Shown piece by piece: positions 34,687-43,227 of a DNA stretch of 64,000 bases. The stretch is from Allorhodopirellula solitaria. Its GTDB lineage: Bacteria; Planctomycetota; Planctomycetia; Pirellulales; Pirellulaceae. Made by a program: the position numbers and the translations under genes. Positions within the stretch are counted from its first letter, which is position 1, and the number at the start of each line of letters is the position of its first letter. The notes beneath the pieces were generated by a model. It was not told the origin of the DNA. It worked only from the letters and a program-made list of their open reading frames with translations, and did not search any database. Location: contig NZ_SJPK01000001.1 of the NCBI RefSeq assembly GCF_007859855.1, forward strand, positions 428,091 to 492,090. Reading direction: 5' to 3'.

Positions 34687-36339
34687 CTACTGCTGACTAA
34701 GCGTTTGCCCCCGCAGACTCGCACTGCCGCTGCCGTCGATCACTGCATTCAAGGCTCCGGTGAGCACATAGCCATCAACGCGGGCTCGGGATTGAGCCAG
34801 CAGTCTTTGGGCAGCAACAAACCTCAAATTGGTGTCGAAGTATGTTCGCCGGGCGACGAGTACCTGCACGAAGCTCGTTTCACCAGCCTTATAGGCGATT
34901 TCGGCCAGCTCGAGCGACTCCGCTGCATTGGGCAAGATGAGGTGCGAGTAACGCTCTACCGCGACGCGCGATGATCCGTAGTCGTTGGAGACCTCCGCCA
35001 ACCGAGCACGAATCGAATTCTCGACCCGTTCCACCTCACGGCAGGCTCGAATGTACTCCGCGAGTGCCGCCGAGATATTGCCCTGGTTCTTGTTGAAGAC
35101 CGGAATGGGAGCGCCGATGGAGAAATTGATCAGGCCCTCTCCCGTTGCCCGGTCCGACCCAGCACCCAAGTTCACGTTGAGGTTCGGGATCTTCTGAATC
35201 TCCTGACGACTGACGTTGGCCCTGGCTTGAGTGACCCGAGCCCGGGCGGCCTGATATTCAGGGCTCGATGTGACCATGGTCGCCGCCACGTCCTGCCAAT
35301 CCAAATCACTCGCAGCGGCCGGTAGCTCTCCGATCAGGGGCTCTGGTTGCATCCCGGGATTCCCTGCGAGGGCCGCCATTTCCCGCCATGCAGCCTGAAA
35401 TTGGATCTCAGCCTGCTGCAGCAACAGATCGATTTCGTTCTTTTGGACCTCCGCTTGTACGACGTCCAGTTGCGAGCCCTCCTGCCCCTTTTTCCGCAAC
35501 TCCGCCAATTCCAACCCCTTGTCGGCAACCGATTGGAAGTCACTGATCAAGCTGACTCGTCGTTGGGCAGCAAGGGCGGCGTAGAAAGTGGTTCGAATAT
35601 CAGTAGCGACTCGGTATTTTTGCGCTTCGAGCTGGAAGAGCTGGGCACGCAGTGCCTCGTTGAGCACATTGCGGTTGAGAGCTAGCTTGTCCGCTGTAAT
35701 GATCGTCTGAGAAATATATACCGTGTGCTGGTCGGTGTTGGCGTCGGCCAATTGGTTGGCGTTGTAACCGACCGTCGGATTGGCACGCAGCCCGACCTGG
35801 GTTTTAAAGCCGGCTGCCTTTTGAGTCGTCGCGACCAGTTCGGCGATTGTCGGATTGTTCGACAGCGCAATCGACTCGATCACATCGAGGGTGATGCCAC
35901 CGGATGGTTCTATCGAACTACTTGGGTAACTGCCCGAGGTGTTGCCTGAACCGATCGTCTGCAGGTTCTCGTTCTGCGAGATCAGATCCGTAAACGAGGT
36001 CAGTGTGTCGCTGGGCGAAGTAGCCGCGTCGATCGGATCCACCTCGTCGGTGTAGCCCACCGGATTGACCACATCCGCCTGAGCGGGCGTATCTCCGGGC
36101 GTATCTCCGGGCGTAGCCGGTGCAGAAACGTCTCCCTCTGTCGCTTTCTGATCGCCCCTCTCTGTCTGGGGGGGCGTCTCCGCGATCCGGGGAGCCGCGT
36201 GCAGCGGAGCGGGGTCCGAAAATAGACTGCGCGGTCGCAACGATTGGCAACCAGTCGCCAGGCCCATGGTCGTTGTCCCTAAGACCGCTAACAATAGCAG
36301 TCGCTTGTGCTGCCGCCTGGAAACCGAAACGCCAGTCAT
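34687..36339 (-). CDS. TolC-family outer-membrane efflux lipoprotein
   Basis: A 550-residue outer-membrane channel of CzcC/CusC type. Lipobox LATGC sits at about residues 27-31. A Pro/Asp-rich linker with a short GDTPGDTPAQ repeat precedes the two homologous coiled-coil halves: LALNRNVLNEALRAQLFQLE, LAALRKK-like LELAELRKKGQEGSQLDVVQ, and EYIRACREVERVENSIRARL with FVQVLVARRTYFDTNLRF. ATG 36339 is the only start that gives a lipoprotein signal. It is transcribed divergently from the other efflux genes, with about 280 bp between them. Confidence 0.9.
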   Translation of the reverse strand: MTGVSVSRRQHKRLLLLAVLGTTTMGLATGCQSLRPRSLFSDPAPLHAAPRIAETPPQTERGDQKATEGDVSAPATPGDTPGDTPAQADVVNPVGYTDEVDPIDAATSPSDTLTSFTDLISQNENLQTIGSGNTSGSYPSSSIEPSGGITLDVIESIALSNNPTIAELVATTQKAAGFKTQVGLRANPTVGYNANQLADANTDQHTVYISQTIITADKLALNRNVLNEALRAQLFQLEAQKYRVATDIRTTFYAALAAQRRVSLISDFQSVADKGLELAELRKKGQEGSQLDVVQAEVQKNEIDLLLQQAEIQFQAAWREMAALAGNPGMQPEPLIGELPAAASDLDWQDVAATMVTSSPEYQAARARVTQARANVSRQEIQKIPNLNVNLGAGSDRATGEGLINFSIGAPIPVFNKNQGNISAALAEYIRACREVERVENSIRARLAEVSNDYGSSRVAVERYSHLILPNAAESLELAEIAYKAGETSFVQVLVARRTYFDTNLRFVAAQRLLAQSRARVDGYVLTGALNAVIDGSGSASLRGQTLSQQ

Positions 36340-36620
36340 TGTTGATATGTTCACCCGATGCACCTTCCTGTGGATGGAAATTGACCAGCCTGTTCTCCGC
36401 ATCGACGTAGTGAACACCTCATAATAAGACGAATCGGTGCAATGCATTGAGTCCGCACAATACGGGGTACCGGTTGTGAGGATTGTCCGGACGACGATAC
36501 GAATCCCCTCGATCCAGGCGGGCGTGCAATCTTTCATGTGTTTCGTAGACGCAGCTTACTTCTTCGCACTGAGGATGCCGTTGTGTTGACAGGTACCGGC
36601 CCGAAACTACACTGATTTCG
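36340..36620. promoter_or_regulatory. Divergent intergenic region of the metal-efflux locus
   Basis: The 281 bp between the TolC-like lipoprotein (minus) and the His/Cys-rich small protein (plus) must hold both promoters. I see no clear operator dyad or sigma70 box. Confidence 0.4.
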
Positions 36621-37130
36621 ATGAAAGCAAAAAATGCTTTCTTCTTTCTTCATGTGGTACCCATGTTGCCGAAGTTCGTTCGCTCGTCTGCCCCTCTGTT
36701 GACCGAGATTGTGCTTCTCGTGTTGATGGCTTGGCCTGCGCCGATCCCAGTGGGACATCGCCACAGCGATTACTCGTCGCGAGTCTCGGACACGCAGCTG
36801 GCCTGGCATCTCCATTGTTATCACGGTGGTTGTGCCGAGGCTGGAGACCGCTCAAGCGATTGGCATTGGCATTGGGTTTACCCGGCGGACCACTACGCCA
36901 ATCTCGAGGTTGGCGACGTCCCGCAGTGCGTGGCTCCGGTCGTGACGGGGCGTCTGGATGCTCCCTTGGCGTCACCCGGCATTTCCTCTTTGGATTGCCT
37001 GACGTCCAAGGATTGGCGTACGCTTGATCGTCCCTCGCTGCCGCCGCAGCGCCAGCTGAGCTTTCAAAGCGCTGCGGTCCTGCACTGTCGGCAATCTCTG
37101 CCCGAACTGTTGGGCGTCATCCGCTGCTAG
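36621..37130 (+). CDS. Exported His/Cys-rich protein of the efflux locus, function unknown
   Basis: A 169-residue protein. A hydrophobic segment (PLLTEIVLLVLMAWPAPIPV) is followed by GHRHSD, WHLHCYHGGC and WHWHW, a cluster of histidines and cysteines suggesting soft-metal binding. The remaining part contains single cysteines at regular distance. It is the first gene of the plus-strand efflux group, about 190 bp before the membrane-fusion protein, so a metal-chaperone or sensing role is plausible. ATG 36663 is an alternative start. No named family recognised. Confidence 0.65.
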   Translation: MKAKNAFFFLHVVPMLPKFVRSSAPLLTEIVLLVLMAWPAPIPVGHRHSDYSSRVSDTQLAWHLHCYHGGCAEAGDRSSDWHWHWVYPADHYANLEVGDVPQCVAPVVTGRLDAPLASPGISSLDCLTSKDWRTLDRPSLPPQRQLSFQSAAVLHCRQSLPELLGVIRC

Positions 37131-37321
37131 TCGGCTGGGTGAGTCTTCTTTTGTGAACTAGCTGTTCGCTGCTGCCGGTCACCAAAGGCCGAGCCGTGCC
37201 TTTTGAGAATGCAGGCAGTCGTGCGCGCTGGTGTTTGCTTGAGCTCACCCTTTCTCGCCGCTTTGATTTCAGCCTCTACGTGTGTCCCATCTTCAACAAC
37301 AGTCAGTCGGAGTACTGCTCG

Positions 37322-38794
37322 ATGCCCCCAACCTGCCCTGCCATCGTCCGATGCGGTTTCGCGAGACCGACGCGATCGTTCTCGCTGATCGCCCTCGGCA
37401 TTCTTAATTCAATCTCGCCAGCGACCGCTCAATCGCCATCAGACGACCCGGCCGTTCTCGCCGATGCGAATGACGCTGTCGTTGCCTTCCCGAAGGAGCA
37501 GTGGGGCTCCGCGGGAATCCAAATCGAGCCAGCTCGACGCCGAGCTTTGGAGACGAACATTCGGTTGACGGGCAAGATAACGCTCAATCAAGACCGGCTG
37601 GCACACATTTTCTCGATGGTCGAAGGGACCGTCAGTGATGTTCCAGTGAGCTTGGGCCAACGCGTCGAGGCGGGCGATTTGTTGGCGATTATTCACAGTC
37701 GCGAGGTGGGCGAGGCCAAGCTGCAACTCTACCAGGATCGGTTGCAAGTCGAATTGGCGGATATCCAGGACGAGATGCAGACTCGAATCGCGGCCAACGC
37801 GAAGGAGTTACTCTCTGCACTCCGAAATGACACGAGCATCGAAGAGATCGAGCGACGATTTCGTGATCGGCCGATGGGAGACTTTCGCGAACGAGTCCTC
37901 GCGTCCTACGCGGCCTTCTTGAAGTCCGAAGCGGATGTGATTCGCTTGGACGGTATCGCTCAGACAGGCGCGGTATCGGGAAAGCAATTGTTAACAGCAC
38001 GAGCCAATCGCAATGCTGACCAAGCAACCTTTCAATCACGCATTGAACAGATTCAGCACGAACTGCACACCTCGACGCTGATCTCCTCCCAAGCGGTCAA
38101 GATGGCCGAAGCGAAAGCTCTCGTCTCAGCCACGAGTTTGCGAATCCTCAATGTTCCCGCTGCGGAGATCGATGATATCGATCCGGTCCACCATGGCGAA
38201 ACCCTGTCACACTACGCAATCCGGGCTCCGTTCGATGGCACGGTGCTCACCAAAGATGTGGTGCTCAGTGAGCAGATCCGGCCGGACGTTCTGTTGTTCA
38301 GTATCGCGGACCTGTCGACGGTTTGGGTGACGGTGAACGTCTACGAAGAACATCTGCCGCTGCTCGATTCTCTCCAAAACCAGATCGTTACGCTGCAGAA
38401 TGATGCCCTGCCGGAAAGCGATTTCAGGGCCAAGGTTTTCTATACCGGCGACGTCATGGACGAAGCCACCCGCACGATCTCACTGCGAGCGGTTGCCGAC
38501 AATGACGGTGGCCATCTCAAGCCAGGCATGTTCGTGAACATCGATGTACCGATCTCTCGGGAAACGAAGTCAGTCCTCATCCCGTCGTCGGCGGTGCAGG
38601 AACACGAGGGAAGAACTTTTGTATTTGTTCTCAGTGGACAGGACGAGTTCCTCCGTCGTGATGTCGAACTCGGAATGTCGGACGAGAAATCGGTCATCGT
38701 CGAAGCGGGATTGCAGGAGGAAACTCCGGTCGTCACGCAAGGCGGATTCATTCTGAAGTCACAGTTGCTCGCTGAGCTGATGGGAGAAGAATAG
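37322..38794 (+). CDS. RND efflux membrane-fusion protein (CusB/CzcB type)
   Basis: A 490-residue periplasmic adaptor. It has a signal peptide ending SPATAQ, then the barrel-sandwich halves VEGTVSDVPVSLGQRVEAGD and HYAIRAPFDGTVLTKDVVLS, flanking an alpha-helical hairpin (about 150-270). A beta-barrel and membrane-proximal domain follow (LKPGMFVNIDVPI). It links the RND pump to the TolC-like channel. The start ATG 37322 gives the only credible signal peptide. The stop is 2 bp before the RND start, so the two are translated together. Confidence 0.92.
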   Translation: MPPTCPAIVRCGFARPTRSFSLIALGILNSISPATAQSPSDDPAVLADANDAVVAFPKEQWGSAGIQIEPARRRALETNIRLTGKITLNQDRLAHIFSMVEGTVSDVPVSLGQRVEAGDLLAIIHSREVGEAKLQLYQDRLQVELADIQDEMQTRIAANAKELLSALRNDTSIEEIERRFRDRPMGDFRERVLASYAAFLKSEADVIRLDGIAQTGAVSGKQLLTARANRNADQATFQSRIEQIQHELHTSTLISSQAVKMAEAKALVSATSLRILNVPAAEIDDIDPVHHGETLSHYAIRAPFDGTVLTKDVVLSEQIRPDVLLFSIADLSTVWVTVNVYEEHLPLLDSLQNQIVTLQNDALPESDFRAKVFYTGDVMDEATRTISLRAVADNDGGHLKPGMFVNIDVPISRETKSVLIPSSAVQEHEGRTFVFVLSGQDEFLRRDVELGMSDEKSVIVEAGLQEETPVVTQGGFILKSQLLAELMGEE

Positions 38795-38796
38795 CC

Positions 38797-41700
38797 ATGG
38801 TTAAATTTCTAATCGACTTCTCTCTGAACAATCGATTCATCGTCGTCCTCCTGTCACTGGCCATCTTGGGGATGGGCGTGTTTGCCGCGTCGACGATCCC
38901 GCTCGATGCGGTGCCTGATCTGACCAACGTTCAGGTCCAAGTACTGACGAATTCTCCGTCGCTCGGCCCCGTTGAGGTGGAGCAGTTCATTACCTTCCCG
39001 ATCGAGAATGCGATGAGCGGCATTCCTAAGGTGGACGAGATTCGATCCATCAGTCGGTTTGGTTTGTCGGCGGTGACGGTCGCCTTTGAAGACGGCACTG
39101 ACATCTATTGGGCGCGCAATCTTATCAGTGAACGCCTGCTCAAAGCTCGCGAAGCGATTCCACCTGGGATGGGCACACCGGAACTGGGGCCGATCGCGAC
39201 TGGGATGAGCGAGATCTACCAGTTCGAGGTGCGGGCCGATCCAGGCTACGAGCACTCACTGACCGACCTCCGAACGATCCTCGATTGGCAGATCGCCTTT
39301 CAACTGCGCAGCGTTCCAGGTGTCATCGAAGTCAACACCTTCGGCGGCGCATTGAAGACCTACGAGGTACAGATCGATCCGAACAAGATGCAGAACTATG
39401 ACATCTCATTAACCCAGATCACCGACGCGCTCGACCAGAACAACGGGAACGCGGGTGGCGGATACATCGCCCATAACGCGGAACAGCGACTGATCCGTGG
39501 CGAGGGTTTGATTGGATCTCTCGACGACATTCGCACCATCGTCGTTGATAACCGGGACGGAACACCGATTCGAATTGCTGACGTCGCCAAGGTTGCTTTT
39601 GCCCCGATGCTGCGACAGGGAGCCGTCACACGCGATGGTGATCGAGAGGCGGTCGTGGGCATGGTGATGATGATCATGGGAGGCAACTCCCGGCAGGTTG
39701 TAGGCGACGTCAAAGCCAAGATCGCCGAGATTGAAAAGACTCTGCCTGCTGGCGTCTCCATCGACACGTTCTATGACCGCACCGAGTTGGTAGCCAAAAC
39801 AATCCATACCGTCGGCGAAAACATCGGTCTGGGCGTGCTGTTGGTGGTCCTGACCCTATTCATTCTATTAGGCGACATCCGCGCAGGGTTGATCGTCGCC
39901 GCTGCGATCCCGCTGTCGGCGATGTGCGCTCTCATTGCCATGCGGTACGCAGGCGTCTCAGCCAATCTGATGAGTCTCGGGGCGATCGACTTTGGAGTCA
40001 TCGTCGACGGTGCTGTGGTGATGGTCGAGAATTGCGTACGGCGTGCCATGCAGTATCAGAAAGACCACGACGGCGAACGAGTTCCCGAGAGTGTCTTCCG
40101 TGAATCAGCCAAGGAAGTTGGCAAACCGATTCTGTTTGCTGGTTTGATTGTGATCATCGTCTTTTTGCCTATCCTGAGCTTGCAAGGCATGGAAGGTAAA
40201 ATGTTTCGCCCGATGGCATTCACTTTCATGACGGCGCTGACGTCCGCCTTGATCCTCTCGGTAACCGTCATGCCCGTGCTGGCGTCGTTGTTCCTCGCCC
40301 GCCGCGTCAAGCAAAAGGAAACCTTCATTGTTCGCTCGCTCAAGCAGACCTATCGACCGATGCTGATGTTCGCCATGGACCGCCCCTGGGCAATGCTCGC
40401 TAGCTCGGCAGTTCTCTTTGTCGGCAGCATGTTCGTCGCGAGTCGATTCGGAGTCGAGTTTGTTCCCACCCTCGACGAGGGTGATATTGCGATCCAAGCC
40501 ACGCGGTTGCCCAGCGTGTCGCTGGAGACCTCAATCGAGATGACCAAGGCAATGGAACGGACGCTGCTGAAATTCCCTCAAGTCGAGACAGTCGTTTCGA
40601 AGACGGGACGCCCCGAAATCGCCAATGACCCAATGGGTGTCTACCAAACCGATATGATCATTCGACTCGATCCGGATGGAGAGTATCCTCCTGGAGAGTC
40701 AAAGCCGGACCTCATCAAGAAAATGAAAGCGGCCCTGCTTCGAGAGGTGCCCGGCAATTCGTACAGCTTTACCCAGCCGATCCAACTGCGAGTTCAGGAA
40801 CTCGTTGCGGGGGTTCGTTCGGATATTGGGCTGAGTCTCTATGGGGATGATCTCGACCTGCTCAAAACCAAGGGCGACGAACTCGCGCGAGCACTCAACC
40901 AAGTGCCTGGGGCAGCGGACGTGCAGGCCCAACAGGTCGCTGGGCTGTCCTACTTTCGTATCAAGGTGCGGCGTGGCGACTTGGCACGCTACGGCATCAA
41001 CACCCGTGACGTCCTCGACGCCGTCAGTACGGTGGGCGGCATGACGATCGGCCAGGTGTTCGAAGGCCAGCGACGATTCCCACTACAAGTCCGCCTGCAA
41101 CCTGAATCGAGAGAGGACACCCAGCAGCTACTGAACCTAAAGATTGACGATTCGCAAGGTAGGCCCATTCCAATCTCGCAGGTCGCTGACATCGTGACGG
41201 AAGACGGCCCCGTTGAGATCAGTCGCGATTCCGTTCGACGCCGAATCCTCGTGCAGTGCAATGTACGCGACCGCGACCTCGCCGGGTTTGTCGCAGAAGC
41301 TCAGCAGGTCGTTGATCAAGAGGTGGAACTACCCGCCGGCTATATGCTCCGCTGGGGCGGTCAGTTTGAAAACTTGCAGCAAGCGACCCAACGATTGTCC
41401 ATCGCTGTCCCCGTCGCACTGCTGCTGATCTTTGCATTGCTGTATATCACCTTCAACTCGGTCAAGCTAGCGATGCTGATCTACCTCAACGTGCCAATTG
41501 CGGCGACCGGCGGCGTACTGGCGTTGTGGGCACGAGAGATGCCATTCTCGATTTCCGCAGGTGTCGGATTCATCGCGCTCTTTGGCATTGCGGTGATGAA
41601 TGGCGTCGTGCTGATTGAACACGTGCGGCACCTCAGGCACCAAGGCCACTCCCAGCGACATGCTGTGATCCAGGGAGCGATCGATCGATTGCGACCGGTG

Positions 41701-41907
41701 CTAATGACCGCCTGTTGCGGTGCCTTGGGTTTTATTCCGATGGCTATCTCAGCCAGTTCCGGAGCCGAGGTGCAGCGCCCACTCGCCACCGTCGTCATCG
41801 GCGGTCTGATCACTTCCACTGCGCTGACGCTGCTGGTGCTGCCAGCCATCTATCGTTGGTTTGAACCGAGTCAGCCGGATGGAGATGTACCGATCCCGTC
41901 ACCGTGA
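38797..41907 (+). CDS. Heavy-metal RND efflux pump (CzcA/CusA family)
   Basis: A 1036-residue inner-membrane proton antiporter. It shows the usual two-fold pattern: N-terminal helix FIVVLLSLAILGMGVFAAST, large periplasmic loops, and helix IV containing GAIDFGVIVDGAVVMVENCV, whose charged residues and DGA motif define the heavy-metal (HME) RND subgroup. The second half ends with FIALFGIAVMNGVVLIEHVR and ALTLLVLPAIYRW. Mono- or divalent metal specificity cannot be decided by eye. It completes a CBA-type tripartite system with the divergent TolC-like gene. Confidence 0.94.
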   Translation: MVKFLIDFSLNNRFIVVLLSLAILGMGVFAASTIPLDAVPDLTNVQVQVLTNSPSLGPVEVEQFITFPIENAMSGIPKVDEIRSISRFGLSAVTVAFEDGTDIYWARNLISERLLKAREAIPPGMGTPELGPIATGMSEIYQFEVRADPGYEHSLTDLRTILDWQIAFQLRSVPGVIEVNTFGGALKTYEVQIDPNKMQNYDISLTQITDALDQNNGNAGGGYIAHNAEQRLIRGEGLIGSLDDIRTIVVDNRDGTPIRIADVAKVAFAPMLRQGAVTRDGDREAVVGMVMMIMGGNSRQVVGDVKAKIAEIEKTLPAGVSIDTFYDRTELVAKTIHTVGENIGLGVLLVVLTLFILLGDIRAGLIVAAAIPLSAMCALIAMRYAGVSANLMSLGAIDFGVIVDGAVVMVENCVRRAMQYQKDHDGERVPESVFRESAKEVGKPILFAGLIVIIVFLPILSLQGMEGKMFRPMAFTFMTALTSALILSVTVMPVLASLFLARRVKQKETFIVRSLKQTYRPMLMFAMDRPWAMLASSAVLFVGSMFVASRFGVEFVPTLDEGDIAIQATRLPSVSLETSIEMTKAMERTLLKFPQVETVVSKTGRPEIANDPMGVYQTDMIIRLDPDGEYPPGESKPDLIKKMKAALLREVPGNSYSFTQPIQLRVQELVAGVRSDIGLSLYGDDLDLLKTKGDELARALNQVPGAADVQAQQVAGLSYFRIKVRRGDLARYGINTRDVLDAVSTVGGMTIGQVFEGQRRFPLQVRLQPESREDTQQLLNLKIDDSQGRPIPISQVADIVTEDGPVEISRDSVRRRILVQCNVRDRDLAGFVAEAQQVVDQEVELPAGYMLRWGGQFENLQQATQRLSIAVPVALLLIFALLYITFNSVKLAMLIYLNVPIAATGGVLALWAREMPFSISAGVGFIALFGIAVMNGVVLIEHVRHLRHQGHSQRHAVIQGAIDRLRPVLMTACCGALGFIPMAISASSGAEVQRPLATVVIGGLITSTALTLLVLPAIYRWFEPSQPDGDVPIPSP

Positions 41908-42675
41908 CAGCCCGTTTCAGTGTTTGTAGGTTAGCTGGGAAACCAGGACTGTTTCGCTGCTGGCAGAGATCGTGGCCGAACAAGTCAAAGCCGTGCCACC
42001 GCTGTTTTCAGACCCGGCCGAGGCGATCTTCCGTCCGGGTCGATCGTTGTGGTGAAGCGGGGCGAACCTCCCGACACGCATTTGACCGGGTTGCCGGTCG
42101 CCTCGAACCAGCTAAGCAACGTACGATCAATTTCTGTCGTAGTGGACGAGGCGACGAGTCCAACGCCGCAGGACTCGTCGCCTCGTCCACTACTAAAACC
42201 GGGTTCATCCGACGGAAGCGTACGCAGAGCACAGCGGAAGGTTTTTTGAGGCATGGCTCTCGTATCCAATGATCGTTCAAAAATGCGTCCCTGACGAACA
42301 AACGCTCGCCAGGGACCGACAACACCATTGGCGTACCGCTTTTGCAGGGAAACGCTGGCGACCGAGATATCCCTTGCCAAGCCAGCACCTCTGCAGAGCT
42401 CGGCTCCGTTTCTCCCGCCAGTGCCAGTCTAACATTGATAATCACATCCCACAAATAAATCCTTGGATACGGGAGCCATGCCTTGAAAACCCCGGGCGCA
42501 CGATTCAGTCGGATGATCCCTATTTTCTATCATCCCTGACGGGATATTTCTGGATATTGAACAGCTCGTTGATTGGTCCAATACGACACTTATTCCTCCC
42601 CAGTTCCTAACGATAGTGCCGTGACAAGCTCTGTTGAAACGGAATTCTACGCATGTCTCAACTCAACCGCTGCTG
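41908..42675. other. Non-coding gap with palindromic elements
   Basis: About 770 bp between the RND pump and the M50-like gene. It holds a 23-bp perfect hairpin (42139-42193) and a separated inverted repeat (42250-42268 with 42464-42482, GGCATGGCTCTCGTATCCA, one mismatch) that may be the ends of a decayed small element. Open frames exist on both strands but read through the hairpin and have no protein-like composition. Confidence 0.6.
42139..42193. repeat. REP-like palindrome, 23-bp perfect stem
   Basis: Left arm GTAGTGGACGAGGCGACGAG plus TCC (42139-42161), loop AACGCCGCA, and an exact reverse complement (42171-42193). It has no T-run. The size and perfection suggest a dispersed repetitive extragenic palindrome, of the sort mobilised by the RAYT transposases found at 59 and 61 kb. 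Confidence 0.75.
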
Positions 42676-43167
42676 TTAATCGGCAGGTGAGTCTTGCTTC
42701 TCGTCAGGCGGTGATGGAGTGAGGAAATGAATGCAGTCGGACCGAAACCATACATACCCCGCCACGATCGTGACGATGCAGTAGAGCACGATCGTGGCGG
42801 GATTGGCGCCGGCGTCAAGCAAGCGGGGTGTGTCGAGAAACCGGTCTCCCGAAATCCATGCGAGTGCGAGGTAGCCGCCGTTAGCGACTAGGCAAAAATC
42901 GGCAATCAACCACGCCCAACGTTTGCGAATCAATGCGGCGAGAGTCAACGGCGCCACGACACCGAAGAGCGGACCGGCCCAAAGCGTGATCAGTGGATGA
43001 GGATCAGGTGAGTGCACGCTATACGGCAACCGCCATGGAGCCAACTGAAAATCGGTCAGAGTCGCGCCGCAAACCATCCCGCCGATGATGTGCCCGCTCT
43101 CGTGCGTGAGGGTCATCACGATCCAAGCGGCTGCGAGCAGCAAAACAAAGTGAATGACTCGTTTCAT
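42676..43167 (-). CDS. Small M50-like membrane metalloprotease
   Basis: A 163-residue membrane protein. The first helix (VIHFVLLLAAAWIVMTLTHESGHIIGG) ends in an HExxH zinc motif, the arrangement of site-2 (M50) proteases. Three more hydrophobic segments follow (LITLWAGPLFGVVAPLTLAAL, FCLVANGGYLALAW, ATIVLYCIVTIVAGYVWF); NGGY could hold the third ligand region, though the usual NPDG box is absent. It closes the Bat operon, 60 bp after the BatD-E fusion. ATG 43167 preferred over TTG 43179. Confidence 0.7.
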   Translation of the reverse strand: MKRVIHFVLLLAAAWIVMTLTHESGHIIGGMVCGATLTDFQLAPWRLPYSVHSPDPHPLITLWAGPLFGVVAPLTLAALIRKRWAWLIADFCLVANGGYLALAWISGDRFLDTPRLLDAGANPATIVLYCIVTIVAGYVWFRSDCIHFLTPSPPDEKQDSPAD

Positions 43168-43227
43168 CAATCGGTGCAACCAATCTCGGGGCGAAAAATC
43201 TCTGTCGAGAAAAGCTGCCGTTGCCGT

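Noticed and set aside
42139-42193. Rho-independent terminator of the RND operon
   Set aside because: More than 230 bp after the stop, no T-run, and a very long perfect stem; a REP-like element fits better.
42008-42454. 148-residue minus-strand frame
   Set aside because: Includes both arms of the 23-bp palindrome (VVDEATSP) and has no protein-like conservation pattern.
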